Origin: Chlorocebus sabaeus
Lineage: Eukaryota > Chordata > Mammalia > Primates > Cercopithecidae
Length of the DNA: 64,000 bases
Assembly (NCBI RefSeq): GCF_047675955.1
Contig: NC_132929.1
Location: 34,960,421-35,024,420, forward strand
Reading direction: 5' to 3'
This document shows, piece by piece, positions 1 to 11,047 of this stretch. A program made the translations under genes and the position numbers. How positions within the stretch are numbered: the first letter of the stretch is position 1; each line of letters opens with the position of its first letter. The notes under the pieces are model-generated. The model was not told the DNA's origin. It saw only the letters and a program-made list of their open reading frames with translations, and did no database searches.

Positions 1-310
1 CCGTGGCTCACACCTGCAATCCCAGCACTTTGGGAGGCTGAGGTGGGCAGATCACCTGAGGTCAGGAGTTTGAGACCAGCCTGACAAACATGGCGAAATC
101 CCGTCTCTACTAAAAACATACAAAAATTAGCTGGGCATGGTGGCAGTCACCTATAATCCCAGCTACTCATGAGGCTGAGGCAGGGAGAATTGCTTGAACC
201 TGGGAGGCAGAAGTTGCAGTGAACCGAGATAATGCCACTGCACTCCAGCCTGGGAGACACAGTGAGACTCTGTCTGGAAAAAATATATAAATAAATGAAT
301 AAATAAAAAA
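1..310 (+). mobile_element. Alu (S-like), cut by the window start
   Basis: Both Alu arms are readable, with 'gtggctcacacc' at the head and 'cactccagcctgggagac' near the end. The tail is A-rich with AAAT steps. The first few head bases lie outside the window. Confidence 0.95.
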
Positions 311-317
311 ATCTTTC

Positions 318-583
318 GGCCGGGCGAGGTGGCTCTTGCCTGTAATCCCAGCACTTTGGGAGGCCGAGACCATCCTGGCTAACACGGTGAAACCCCATCT
401 CTACTAAAAATACAAAAAATTAGCCAGGCGTGGTGGCGGGCGCCTGTAGTCCCAACTACTTGGGAGGCTGAGGCAGGAGAATGGCGTGAACCCGGGGGGG
501 CGGAGCTTGCAGTGAGCCGAGATCACGCCATTGCACTTCAGCCTGGGCGACACAGCAAGACTGTCTCAAAAAAAAAAAAAAAA
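318..583 (+). mobile_element. AluY with an internal left-arm deletion
   Basis: The head 'ggccgggcgaggtggctc' and 'aatggcgtgaacccgg' are AluY-like. About 30 bases are missing after 'ggaggccgag', which joins directly to 'accatcctggctaac'. The lost stretch is bounded by GAG in the consensus, so slippage or short-repeat recombination is a simple cause. Confidence 0.93.
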
Positions 584-1698
584 CTTTCCTGATCCCCAGG
601 CTGGAAGGCAAAGAGTACGAGTAAAAGGAGGACCAAGGGCTTGGAGAAGGGCCACCGTTCATTCTATCTCTGCATTCATGGTTCAGGTGCTGTCAGTCAT
701 GCTGAGAGGCAGGCAGACAAAGTGTGTCACCCCAAAGTCTTCTGGCCCCTCTCAGATAGTGTGGGCCCATCCAGGAGCTCCGCAGGCCATGAGTTCAGAG
801 TGGGAAGGGATGTGGGAGGGGCTTAGGAGCTGGGCATGATGTCTTGGGGTGAGATGTGCTGCCGCAGTCTCTTCTATCCCCTGACCCAGGCTGGGAGGGA
901 GACAGGTATGCGCTGAAAACAGGGAAGATATGAAGCCTCACCTACCCCACCTTAGCGACCAGGATCTAAAACTCTGCAATGAGAGCTGACTCCATATGAT
1001 CTCAGCTAGTAATGGCAAGAAGATTGTACATGAAAATTCGAGAGAGGGGCGCGCACACATGCACACACCCCACCTTATCTTAGGACCTACTCTGCAGAAA
1101 AAAAAAAAAAATGGTTTCAGGGAAGGACAGTGAGTGAGATGTCACAGAGAGTTCATAACCTGATCTTTCTCTGAAGTCTGCTCCTCTTGTTACCAAAAAA
1201 CTAGGTTTTGAGATAAAGGTCATTAATCTGATACTTTGCTCTGCTACCTGCATTTTCATTTCAAAAGCAGAGTCACTAGGAAATGCCATTGGAGTTTGGA
1301 AAGAGAAACGATGTAACATCTGAATATTATGAGTTGAACAAAATGGAGCCCAGGAGGCCTGGTTTGTGTTGGGTTCTCATAATATCATCCTTAGGAAGCC
1401 ATAGCTCCCCCTATCCCTTAGGCTGTGGAGACTGTGCAGTGTTTCCACTAGTGAGAGAACGGGCATTGTAGGGCTAAGGAAGGTGTAAGGGGACAGTAGG
1501 GGTTGAAGGACAGTGAGCAGTGCTCTATTGATAGTAACAGGAAATAATAATGAAGAGAAGCCTTGAGGAAGTTAACCCAGGGCCTTCTTACTAGAACCTA
1601 ACCTCCAGGATCCATTTTGCTTTATAATACTTAGGCCCAACATGACTCATGGGAGAAGATGCCCTTGATAACTGTCTTCCTGAGAAGTTGAGCCCACA
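584..1698. other. Non-Alu sequence, no gene seen
   Basis: Short open frames here (up to about 100 codons) have no recognisable domain or splice context. There is an A-run near 1097-1110. I assign no repeat family or gene. Confidence 0.5.
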
Positions 1699-1701
1699 CT
1701 C

Positions 1702-1998
1702 TTTTTTTTTTTTTTTTTGAGACGGAGCCTCGCTCTGTCACCCAGGCTGGAGTGCAGTGGCGCAATCTTGGCTCACTGCAAGCTCCACCTCCCGGGTTCA
1801 CGCCATTCTCCTGCCTCAGCCTCCCGAGTAGCTGGGACTACAGGCACCTGCCACCACGCCCGGCTCATTTTTGTATTTTTAGAAGAGATGTGGTTTCACC
1901 TTGTTAGCCAGGATGGTCTCGATCTCCTGACCTCACGATCCACTCACCTTGGCCTCCCAAAGTGCTGGGATTACAGGCATAAAGCACCGCACCCGGCC
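1702..1998 (-). mobile_element. AluY, antisense
   Basis: A T-tract is followed by 'gagacggagcctcgctctg', and the element ends at 'cacccggcc', the complement of the Alu head. It abuts another Alu fragment directly. Confidence 0.95.
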
Positions 1999-2132
1999 TG
2001 ATTTTTGTATTTTTAGTAGAGACGGCGTTTCACCATCTTTGCTAGGCTGATCTCGAACCCCTGACCTCATGATCCACCCACCTCGGCCTCCCAAAGTGCT
2101 GGGATTACAGGCGTGAGCCACCGTGTCCAGCC
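1999..2132 (-). mobile_element. Alu left-arm remnant, antisense
   Basis: Only the head-proximal half of an Alu is present, from 'tttttgtatttttagtag' to 'gtgagccaccgtgtccagcc'. It starts flush with the head of the preceding AluY, so it is either an older Alu split by that insertion or an Alu-Alu recombination product. Confidence 0.9.
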
Positions 2133-2599
2133 GAGTCTACATTCTACAGCATCTCTCTCTTTCGCTGAGAAGCCCTTGAATGTGGATATCGTAAATCACA
2201 CAAAGTCACAAAACAAGAGTCAATCCTAGCTTGAGTTTACAAGAAGATAAATTGGCATCCATGTATAATGGCCAGATAAAATATTGCACACCTTCATTTT
2301 TATTGCTAAGTTTGGCAACCCCGCATTCATGTTCCCAAATCTTCAATCCTCTCTGATTTTTTCAGTAATGAAAGCTACTTAATGTGTGGGGCTGTAAACT
2401 GAAGGACATCTGAGGTCTTAGGGGGATGTCCGACGGGACCACACAAAAAAATGAAAATAAAAACTCTCATCAAAAACCTGAGAGTCTCTTCCATCGAGTA
2501 AACTTTTCCCATCACAGGGACTTTGTTGTGTTCCTTCCTTTGGTATTCTTTCTTCCAAAATACCTGTTTTGACTATCAATCAATAAAGCAAAGCCATTG
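2133..2599. other. Non-Alu sequence, nothing recognised
   Basis: AT-rich sequence with no convincing open frame, RNA gene or repeat that I can name. Confidence 0.5.
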
Positions 2600-2815
2600 A
2601 AACCAACAGGAAATAACACTCACTCAACATGCACCTACTATTTGCCAAGCATCATGTTAGATGCTTTATGTGCCTCATTTCATTTCATCCTCACTATATT
2701 CTTGAAGATAATTTTTTTAATTTAATGTAAGGATGAGGAATCCAAGGTTTAGAAATGTTACACAACTTGCCCCAGGTCACAAACCTGGTAAATGGAAGAG
2801 CCAGGATGACGGTGA
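2600..2815 (-). mobile_element. MIR, antisense
   Basis: The order of motifs 'ctatttgccaagcatcatg', 'tcatcctcac', 'ggatgaggaa' and 'acttgcc..aggtcaca' is that of a reverse-oriented MIR SINE. The poorly conserved bases fit an old mammalian insertion. Confidence 0.75.
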
Positions 2816-2839
2816 TGAAGATGGTGATAATAATGGTGG

Positions 2840-3000
2840 TGATGATGAACACAGCTCACATTGCTTGAGAATACGTTATGAGTCAACCAGTGTGCTGAGC
2901 GTGCTACATGCTTTAACTCATTCAATTACCACAACTGCCTTTGGGGGCTGGTACTCTCATTAACTCCATTTTAAAGCTGAGGAAACACATTCAATCTTGA
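2840..3000 (-). mobile_element. Second MIR, antisense
   Basis: The sequence repeats the MIR layout: 'gtgtgctgagcgtgctaca', 'ttaactcattcaat', then 'aactccattttaaagctgag'. It sits head to tail with the MIR just before it, separated by a short GAT-rich stretch. Confidence 0.65.
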
Positions 3001-3455
3001 CCTGCTCACTCCAAACCACTGACTCTACTGTTAGCCATACTCCTTGGATCGTACCTCTCCACCCACTGGGTCCTGACATCCCACTCCCACCCCTCTTATT
3101 GCAGGTTGCTGAAGCTGTTTGTAGACTCAACTGCTTCCTAAAACCTTAACCTCACAACTGGCTGATTGCTTTTGGGAGGTAGTGCACGGTAAAGCCTTGG
3201 CAGGCAGATGTCAGGTTGACCAAGGTTCCTATCTTAAATGTTGAAAATTTAGTGTTTCACACCTTGAAAATACACTCTGATAAGTTTTATGCAAATTACT
3301 CCCAAGAGCTCACACATAGCCAATAAAACAGCCTCAACAAAAACCTTCTCAATTTTACCTCTAGGAAGCTCTTAGCTTTTGCTAACCACAATCTTAGAGA
3401 AGCTTCCAGCTAGTCAAAGGTGAGTGTAGCTTCATACTAATACAGCAAATCTGGT
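3001..3455. other. Non-Alu sequence, nothing recognised
   Basis: No coding, RNA or repeat signal that I can support. Confidence 0.5.
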
Positions 3456-3595
3456 TTCTTCCTTTCTTTCTCTGTCTCTCCTTCCTTCCTTCCTTCCTTC
3501 CTTCCTTCCTTCCTTCCTTCCTTCCTTCCTTCCTTCCTTCCTTCCTTCTCTCTCTCTCTCTCCTCGCTCTCTCTCTCTCTCTCTCTCTCTTTCGT
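3456..3595. repeat. Compound pyrimidine microsatellite (TTCC)n then (CT)n
   Basis: About 70 bases of near-perfect TTCC repeats (3480-3546) run into CT repeats to about 3590, giving one strand that is almost all pyrimidine. The arginine/glutamate/lysine-rich frames on the minus strand are simply translations of this repeat. Confidence 0.98.
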
Positions 3596-3635
3596 TCTGT
3601 GGACTCACCCAAAAATGCACAAATGGCTGGATGGT

Positions 3636-3934
3636 TGTTTTTTTATTTTTAGAAATGAGGTCTCATTCTGTCACACAGACTGGAGTGCACTGGTGCAATC
3701 GTGGCTCACTGCAGCCTCCGCCTCCTGATTTCAAACAATACTCGTGCCTCAGCCTCCAGAGTAGCTGGGGTTACAGGCGTGCATCACCATGCCCAGATAA
3801 TTTTTCTATTTTTAGTAGAGATGGGGTTTCACCTTGTTGGCCAGGCTGGTCTCGAACTCCTAACCTCAGGGGATCTACTCTCCTCGGCCTCCCAAAGTGC
3901 TGGGATTACAGGTGTGAGCCACTGCACGTGGCCT
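3636..3934 (-). mobile_element. Alu (S/J-like), antisense
   Basis: Reads as a full antisense Alu, from the T-rich end to 'gtgagccactgcacgtggcc', with many scattered changes. Confidence 0.93.
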
Positions 3935-4222
3935 ATTTATCTTATTTTTTATTTTTATTTTTAGAGATGAGGTCTCACTCTGTTGCCCAGGCAGTGGCAC
4001 AATAGTAGTTCACAGCAGCCTCCTGGCTCAAGCTATCACGTCAGCCTTCCAAGTAGCTGGGACTACAGTTGTCCGTCATCGTGACTAGCTAATTTTTAAT
4101 ATTTTTTAGAGACAGGGTCTTCCTATGTTACCCAGGCTACTCGAACTCCTTGGCTCAAGTGATCCATCCCCCTTCAGCCTCCCAAAGTTCTAGGATTACA
4201 GGTGTGAACCACTGTGCCCAGC
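3935..4222 (-). mobile_element. AluJ-like, antisense
   Basis: Highly diverged antisense Alu with 'gtctcactctgttgcccagg', 'ggctcaagtgatcc' and 'aaccactgtgcccagcc'. It lies next to the preceding Alu with an ATTT-rich join. Confidence 0.88.
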
Positions 4223-4428
4223 CTGGTTTATTACTAATGGTGCTGATGGCACAGATCCTTTTTGATTGACACCCTTGTCACCTGCCCCCGCATAGCTCCC
4301 ATGCAAATTCAAGGTTGGAGAGACAAATGGGGGAATAAAGACAAAACTTCCACCCTCCCTCTTTCTCCTTGTCAGCCTGTGCGATATAATTTCCCCCAAA
4401 TCCAAAGAAAGGGAATAAAATTCGCTCC

Positions 4429-4737
4429 GGCCGGGCGCGGTGGCTCACGCCTGTAATCCCAGCACTTTGGGAGGCCGAGGCGGGCGGATCACGAGGTCAG
4501 GAGATCCAGACCATCCTGGCTAACATGGTGAAACCTCGTCTCTACTAAAAAATACAAAAAAATTAGCCGGGCGAGGTGGCGGGCGCCTGTAGTCCCAGCT
4601 ACTCGGGAGGCTGAGGCAGGAGAATGGCGTGAACCCGGGAGGCGGAGCTTGCAGTGAGCGGAGATCGCGCCACTGCACTCCAGCCTGGGCCACAGAGCGA
4701 GACTCCGTCTCTGGAAAAAAAAAAAAAAAAAAAAAAA
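4429..4737 (+). mobile_element. AluY, full length
   Basis: Intact head 'ggccgggcgcggtggctcac', 'aatggcgtgaacccggg' and a long A tail. Divergence is low. Confidence 0.97.
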
Positions 4738-4936
4738 CTCCCTCCAAACATCTCAAAAGCCTATCATCTCCTTTTGACTTTTCCTAGCTACATTTCTTTC
4801 ACTCATTCTTGTCTCTGTCTTCAAGAGGTGATTCTGCTGGCCTGGGAGTGTCTGGTGGACTCACTACCCAGGGCCTCTCTCCTTCCACTTCTGGAGTGAG
4901 CGCATCAGAGGGCAGTAGGGAGGAGCCCGAGCAATC

Positions 4937-4996
4937 TGTCCACCTCAGGCTTCCAAAGTGCTGGGGTTACAGGCATGAGCCACCGTGCCCAGCCTG
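4937..4996 (-). mobile_element. Orphan Alu head fragment, antisense
   Basis: About 60 bases from 'ccacctcaggcttcc' to 'gagccaccgtgcccagcc' match only the first part of an Alu. The rest of the element is absent. Confidence 0.8.
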
Positions 4997-5577
4997 AACT
5001 TTCACTGCCTTAAGCCAGCAGAGGGTGTAATAATAACTCTTCTTGAAAGAAAAATGTTCAACAATCAAAATGACCAGCTAATTTGCCACGTAATATCCCA
5101 TCTTATTCTCCTTTTCCAGCTCCAAAACCACAATCATATGCCACAGTGTACAACAAGAAAGAATCCTTAGGTACACTGGCAAGGAACTCCACAAAGTAGC
5201 CTCACTCCCCGGAGTCTATCTAGAAGGGATTATGCAAGTTTACCCTCTAGTGCAGGGATCAGATCATTCAACTTGTCAATATATTCATTACAGTCATCAG
5301 AGAAGTGATGTAAAATGAATGAGAGTCTAAATAATAATACTGCAGGAACCCGAATAAAATGACTTCTCTCCTTCAAGCTGTATGAAACCTTCTTTCTTGC
5401 CTGCCACTGATTATGCATAAATTACTCTGGTTAACAACCTTCTACCCAGCAGCCTCCAGGAATCACAGGACCAATGTGTCAGGGATCTCCTTTTCACATA
5501 AACTCTGGGCTGGTATTCTTTCCAGTGTAGGCTTCTTCTTCTCCTTCTCCTTCTCCTTTCTTTCTTTAATTTTCCTT
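4997..5577. other. Non-Alu sequence, nothing recognised
   Basis: Short frames only. A CTTCTC-rich pyrimidine stretch lies just before the next Alu (about 5530-5560). Confidence 0.5.
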
Positions 5578-5871
5578 TTTCTTTTTGAGACAGGGTCTCC
5601 CTGTGTTGCCCAGGCTGGAGTGTATTAGTGCAATCACGGCTCATTGCAGCCTCAACCTCCCCGGGCGTAGGCAATACTCGCACCTCAGCCTCTCGAGTAG
5701 CTCGGACTATAGTTACAAGCCACCGTGCCAGGCTAATTTTTGTATTTTTTTTGTAGGAACAGGGTTTCCCCATGTTTCCCAGGCTGGTCTCCAATTCCTG
5801 GGCTTAAGTGATCCTCCCACCTCAGCCTCCCAAAGTGCTGGGATTACAGGCGTGAGTCATTGTGCCCAACT
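5578..5871 (-). mobile_element. AluJ-like, antisense
   Basis: Old antisense Alu with 'ggtctccctgtgttgccc', 'cctgggcttaagtgatcc' and a decayed head 'gtgagtcattgtgcccaac'. Confidence 0.9.
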
Positions 5872-5984
5872 CTGTGTAGCTTTCTAAGGGAAGGGTTATG
5901 TTTATAGGAGAGAAGCATTGTACTTAAAGGAGGATCCCAGCAAGAACTCTTTGCATTCAAGGTCCTTCTCATACTTTCAGTTAG

Positions 5985-6060
5985 CATTGATCAGACATTT
6001 GAGGGGTGCTTATTATGTGCCAGGCACTATGGTAGGTACTAGGAATACAGTGTGAGTTTT
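5985..6060 (-). mobile_element. MIR fragment
   Basis: 'cttattatgtgccaggcact' followed by 'atggtaggtactagg' is the core of an antisense MIR. Only a short piece remains. Confidence 0.55.
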
Positions 6061-6170
6061 AAAAAATGGAGTCCCTCTTTAGGGAGTTCAAGTCCATCGT
6101 CTAATAGCTCAAACCTATTGATAGCAGCTGTGTGCTTTATATACACTACCTCATTTAATCTTCAGCCCTG

Positions 6171-6271
6171 GCAGGGTCCAGTGGCTGACACCTGTAATCC
6201 CAGCACTTTGAGAGGCTCAGGCAGGTGGATCACTTGAGGTCAGGAGTTTGAAACCAGCCTGGCCAACAGGC
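6171..6271 (+). mobile_element. Alu cut off at its 3' side
   Basis: Starts as an Alu head ('ccagtggctgacacctgtaa') and stops after 'accagcctggccaacag', about 100 bases in. There is no middle A-rich stretch, right arm or tail, so the rest was lost by deletion after insertion. Confidence 0.85.
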
Positions 6272-6871
6272 TGTGAAACTTCAAAAATCTAACATAATTG
6301 GAACCTCAACCCTATAAGATTATCAGATTTGTCCAGATATTTGGACAGTATTCTACGGATAATGTTTGAAGTTTGTAAAATTTCTGACTTTTAGGATATT
6401 GTCCAGGTTATGTACTTCTATCTCTTAGCCATTATTATTTTGGCTTATACTTAAGACTATCAATTACAGATGAGTCAATTAAGGCAGAAACACCTGGCAT
6501 AAAAGTATAAAACACTGTCATACACAGTATTTGCCCTCAGAAAGATTCTGGGGAAAAACAGTGAATTAATCAACACAGATTCATTGGCAGAGTCTGTTAA
6601 AGGGTGTATCACCAACCTCACTAATGGTGCTAGGATTGAGGCAATCCACCGGATACACTTACTCCTCTGATCCTACTGAAATTTATCCTGACCATCTGCT
6701 TCTTCAGCTAATGATGGAGACACAAACGGACTATCGGGATTTTCCAGATTGCTTTCAATATTCCAAGTGCCAAACCATCAGAATTTTAAAAATTACTTTT
6801 GGTTTTCCAAATCCTACAACACAGGATGTGTCGACTAGGAGACATCGCTTTTAAGACATTTGTTGTACGTG
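6272..6871. other. Non-Alu sequence, nothing recognised
   Basis: AT-rich. One 76-codon frame (6624-6854) has no domain or splice support. Confidence 0.5.
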
Positions 6872-7190
6872 CTTTTTTTTTTTTTTTTTTTTTTTGCCTT
6901 CCTGTTTTCTGTGGGTTTATTGGTGGTATGAACTGACTATTCCATCCAAGAGATAGAACTTGCACTGGAGGAGAAATGGGCACAATCCTAACCATAGCAT
7001 CACCTAGTTACTATCAAGCCTGAGACCAGAAAGCAACATTTGAAGTGGTTCGACAGCATTGCCTTTGGATAACTGGCTTTCTGGTTCCTTACTGAACACT
7101 TGCAGATATGAGTTATGTTAGGTGAGGACCTCTTTGAAGCTCTCTGCATAAGAACAAGAGTGTAAACTCTGGCAGGACAGAGTTTTTTTC
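6872..7190 (-). pseudogene. Possible retrocopied mRNA 3' end (gene unknown)
   Basis: A T-run of about 23 bases begins near 6872. Read on the minus strand, the bases just before this A tail contain AATAAA about 22 bases upstream ('ccaccaataaacccacag', complement of 6915-6932). A poly(A) signal followed at normal spacing by a genomic A-run is typical of an L1-made retrocopy. I could not name the parent gene or find a clear target-site duplication, and the far edge is a guess. It could also be a chance A-run or an unnamed retroelement. Confidence 0.4.
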
Positions 7191-7409
7191 ACTCAGGTAA
7201 GTAATTGGTAATGCAGGGTCTAAGCGTTTCATAGGAATAAACACATGGGAGGAACACTGTATACATTTGGATTAGGTTTTTCTGCATGTAACCAAAATAA
7301 CTGTGCATTACATAGGATTAGAGTTGATTTCCCTTTTACACAATGAAAGCAAGAGGTAAACAGTGCAAAATACCGAGTAGCTCCATAAAGTCATTAGAAC
7401 ATGAATTCA

Positions 7410-7717
7410 GGCCAGGCGCGGTGGCTCATGCCTGTAATCTCAGCACTTTGGGAGGCTGAGGCAGGTGGATCACTTGAGGTCAGGAGTTTGAGACTAGCCT
7501 GGCTAACATGGTGAAACCCCATCTCTACAAAAAAAAAAAAAAATTATCGGGGAGAGGTGGCATCTGTCTGTATTCCCAGCTACTCAGGAGGCTGAGGCAA
7601 GAGAATTGCTTGAACCTGGGAGGCGGAGGTTGCAGTGAGCCAAGATCATGCCACTGCACTCCAGCCTGTGCAACAGAGCAAGACTGTCAAAAAAAAAAAA
7701 AAAAAAAAAAAAAAAAG
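7410..7717 (+). mobile_element. AluS-like, full length
   Basis: Head 'ggccaggcgcggtggctcat', both arms, and a long A tail. Flanked on the left by non-repeat sequence (7191-7409) in which I see no gene. Confidence 0.96.
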
Positions 7718-7815
7718 GAAATGAATCCAATCTCTTTCTAGTGCAAAGCTTCACCATCCCTAGGTGTGGTCTAGGTCTTCCTAGTCCAAGCTGGTGACTA
7801 AAAAATCAGCCATCA

Positions 7816-8106
7816 GCCAGGCATGATGGCTCACGCCTGTAATCCCAGCACTTTGGGAGGCCAAGACAGGTGGATCATGAGGTCAGGAGATCAACACCCT
7901 CCTGGCTAACATGGTGAAACCCCGTCTCTACTAGTACAAAAAGTTAGCCAGGCATGGTGGCGTGTGCCTGTAATCCCAGCTACTTGGGAGGCTGAAGAAT
8001 CACTTGAACCTGGGAGGCGGAGGTTATGGTAAGCCGAGATCGCACCACTGCACTCCAGCTTGGGCGATAGAGCAATACTCTGTCTCAAAACAAAAACAAA
8101 AAAGAA
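7816..8106 (+). mobile_element. Alu, full length
   Basis: Head 'agccaggcatgatggctc', both arms, and a tail of AAAAC steps. Confidence 0.95.
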
Positions 8107-9987
8107 GAATGAAAAGAATCAGTCATCATATTCGTATAGAGGAAGGGGAAGAAAGGCATGTCTTCTCCCTATAAAATCATATCCCAGAAGGTGGAAACAT
8201 TTCCACTTTCATGTTACTAGCCAGAGTTTAGCCAAATGGTCTCATCCAGCTGCAAAAGATATCGGAAAATGTAGACTTTATACCAAGCACTTTATGCTCA
8301 GCCCAATATTAGGGGTTCTTGTACCAAGAAAGAAAGACAAGAGAAATGGATGTGGGGTAGATGATTAGCAGTCTCTGCCACAAACACTGAACCCAGCTAT
8401 GAGACATCAGAAAAGGCCTCCAGAAAGATATGGTATCTAAGCACTGAATAAAATATGCTCAAGAACCCAGGCAGATGAAAGGGATGCAGGAGAGGAGGAA
8501 GGGCAGGGGGTTTCTGGTGAGGGGCAGCACATGTGAGGCCACAAGAGAGAAGAAGTGTGCCGTGATGGGGGAACTGAAAGTTGCGCCTCTGGCCTATTGA
8601 AGACAGGAGGCAGAAGAATTCGCTCCCTATGCAAGGCTCTGGCCAGTCCTCGTTCTCCAGTAATGTTCCCAGAGGTCTGGCTCTCCTCCTTTCCTCCTGC
8701 TGCAGCTGGTTCTCTAAGTTTAGCGTGAGTGGCCAGCCACTCCCTCCAGGGCAGGAGGGGAAAGAAGTGGAGAGTATGCCACAGCTTTGTTAAGAAGGCC
8801 CCATACTTATTTTTCAGAACACATTTGAGTTTCTCCTTCAACTAGACCAAAAAACAAAGTATCTTCAGTGAGTTTCTTTCAGAGAGGCTCCAGGGAGGGT
8901 GGGGGGGGGGCGTGGTAAATGAAAAGCCCCCGTCCGAGTCTCTCTTCTGCTCCTCCACACCTAGAAGCTAACTTTCTGTCATTTTTATCATAACTGTTGG
9001 AGGCGAGGGATTCGTGAACTGGGAAACAGGCCAGAGGTTCACTCGGAGATTGCAAAGGCACCTCCAAGTTAGCTTATCCAAGACTGACTCGTGCTCTTGC
9101 TCCCCAATTCATTCCTCTTCCAGTGTTCCTGTCTAGGGGAATGTGTCTGCATACATCCCAATGCCGGAGCCAGAAAGCCAGGATTCAGCCCAAGCATGGA
9201 CTCTCCCTCCCTGCCCACATCCAACCACTCACGTGTCTAATAAATTTACCTCCTCAATAGCTTGCACTTCTGCGTACTCCTCTCCACGTGCGCTGCACCC
9301 CGCACGCTAGTCCAGGCTATTATCATCCTCTCCCGATCACAGCAGTGGTTGCAAGTCTGGTTGCCCTGCACTGGCTCAGAACCCCCTACCCCATGAATCA
9401 CGCTATAGCCAGTGTCATCATCTTCAACATAAGGCTGATGATGATCCTTCTTCTCCACCTCTTAAAACCCTAGGATGGCTAACTGCAGTCTACACAGCTC
9501 TAATCACTCAGGTCCACACCCCTCCTGCTTCATCAGGCGTCATTCCTTCCCCTGCTCCCTTCACTCCAGCCTCCTTGGCTGACTTTTGCCAATGCTCTGC
9601 CCTCCTTTTGGCCTCAGGTCTGTTCCAAGCTGCAATGCTCTTTTCTTCTTCCAGTGAATCCCAGTCTCTTTCTGTTGTCAGTGCCAGTTGCTTTCAGGGG
9701 GGAAATCTAAACTCCCAGTCTGCTAAAAGTCCTTGCACATTCCCTCCGTTTCTTTCCTTTAATACACATGTTGGTTTCTAATTTTACATTCACTGGTTAT
9801 TTGATTAGTGTTCCTTTGATGCACTTTTAGTAGGGTGATCCTTCCAGCTAAAGGACTACAAAGGTTTCAGATTTATTCTGGAAACATTTTCTCTTTGCAC
9901 ATTTAAAGGGAAAGTGATCTTTTCTAATATTTGCAGATAAGAGGAATGTTTGAAGTTAGAGTCCTAAAGGATTATTATATTTATAAT
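8107..9987. other. Longest Alu-free stretch of the left half
   Basis: No exon, RNA gene or named repeat can be supported. The 134-codon minus-strand frame at 8437-8841 lacks a domain and is read as chance. A short run of G lies near 8899-8908. 9480-9790 has a faint L2-like flavour that I do not call. Confidence 0.5.
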
Positions 9988-9996
9988 GATTTTGTA

Positions 9997-11038
9997 TTTT
10001 TTTCCATTTTAATGTTTACAATTTAATAAATATCTTGATGACTGCAGACGTGTATGGCTGTTTGGTATTATTCAGAAACATCACAGTAATGGCAGTTTTT
10101 TCAATTGGTGTGTAGTCCTCAATAATTATATATGGAATTGCTGTCAAACCAGTAAGACTGCATTTATGCATCCATCATTTTCAGGATTGTTGGTAACCTG
10201 GGCATATTTTCCCCAAATAACTTTGCCTCCTTGCATCACAAGGCCCAATTTGCTCACATTTACCTCAGTGACAGTACCTGTGGTAATAACACCTGAAGTT
10301 GTATACAGTGGGACGACGAGTTCTTCTTTACACCAAGTATTGGTAGGCAAAAGGTGGGCTTTCAGTCCACGATGTGTTACATGGGCTTTCTTGAAACGCA
10401 AGCCCATTGGCCTGATGAATCTTTCATACTTAGGTGGTATTCTTGTAAAGCCATCTCCAACAAAGCAGACGTTAGTAACCAGCCTCTTCGGTGCCGCCTT
10501 CTTTCTTTTTCCTGTTCAAATAACTTTTAATATTTCTGTTTCTTCCTGGGCACGTACTTTAGGCAGAGGGACTTCCCCTTTTCCTGCCTTCTCTTTTCGT
10601 TTCTGTTTGATCATGTTGGAAAGTACTTTAGCTTGAGACTGTCCCTCTCTGTCCAGCAGATAGGCAGGTACTGCTCCCTGTGGAATCTTTTCAGCATTCT
10701 TTTTTTGTTTTGTTTTGTTTGGTGTTTTTCTTTTCATGCATCTTGATAGTCTTTTTCATTTGTATTTTCTCAGCATGGCCCTGTTTGTGGTAAAGCTTAG
10801 CCTTCAGACTAATCATTTTCTTTGCCTTCTTTGAACATTTATGAGCCTCTCGACTTTCCTTCTTTCTCTTTTCCTCATGGTAATCTAAACAGTATCCATA
10901 GTGTTTGCAGCGTAATTCAATATATTTGTTCCGTGGCATGTTGACCGCAGAGCCGCCAGGAGCGGGGGTGCGAAAACGCTCTCAATTTTCGGGTCTTAGA
11001 GACCCATGAGCCGACCCCGTGCAGACCTGAAAGGAAAG
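9997..11038 (-). pseudogene. NSA2P: NSA2 processed pseudogene
   Basis: Minus-strand copy of the mRNA for NSA2, a conserved nucleolar factor for 60S ribosome assembly. The start codon is at 10937-10939 and the stop at 10144-10146, spanning the whole protein without introns. The frame shows 'YIELRCKHYGYCLDYHEEKR' near the N end, then 'GAVPAYLLDREGQSQAKVL', and ends 'NNPENDGCINAVLLV'. It is broken by a frameshift near 10700 and an in-frame TGA at 10516-10518, where an Arg codon is expected; a pair of compensating one-base indels scrambles about 16 residues near 10315-10365. A 5' UTR precedes the start up to about 11038. At the 3' end an ATTAAA is followed by a short A-run. TGATTTTGT at 9988-9996 and 11039-11047 is a perfect 9-bp target-site duplication, so this is an L1-made retrocopy. 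Confidence 0.95.
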
Positions 11039-11047
11039 TGATTTTGT

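Noticed and set aside
3480..3546. Regular repeats as a CRISPR-like array
   Set aside because: Simple four-base microsatellite with no spacers, in a primate nuclear genome.
3394..3612. Arg/Glu/Lys repeat protein frame
   Set aside because: Direct translation of the TTCC/CT microsatellite.
8437..8841. 134-codon minus-strand frame
   Set aside because: No domain, poor codon pattern, no splice sites in place; the stretch is not otherwise gene-like.
10166..10636. 156-codon plus-strand frame
   Set aside because: It is the antisense of the NSA2 pseudogene.
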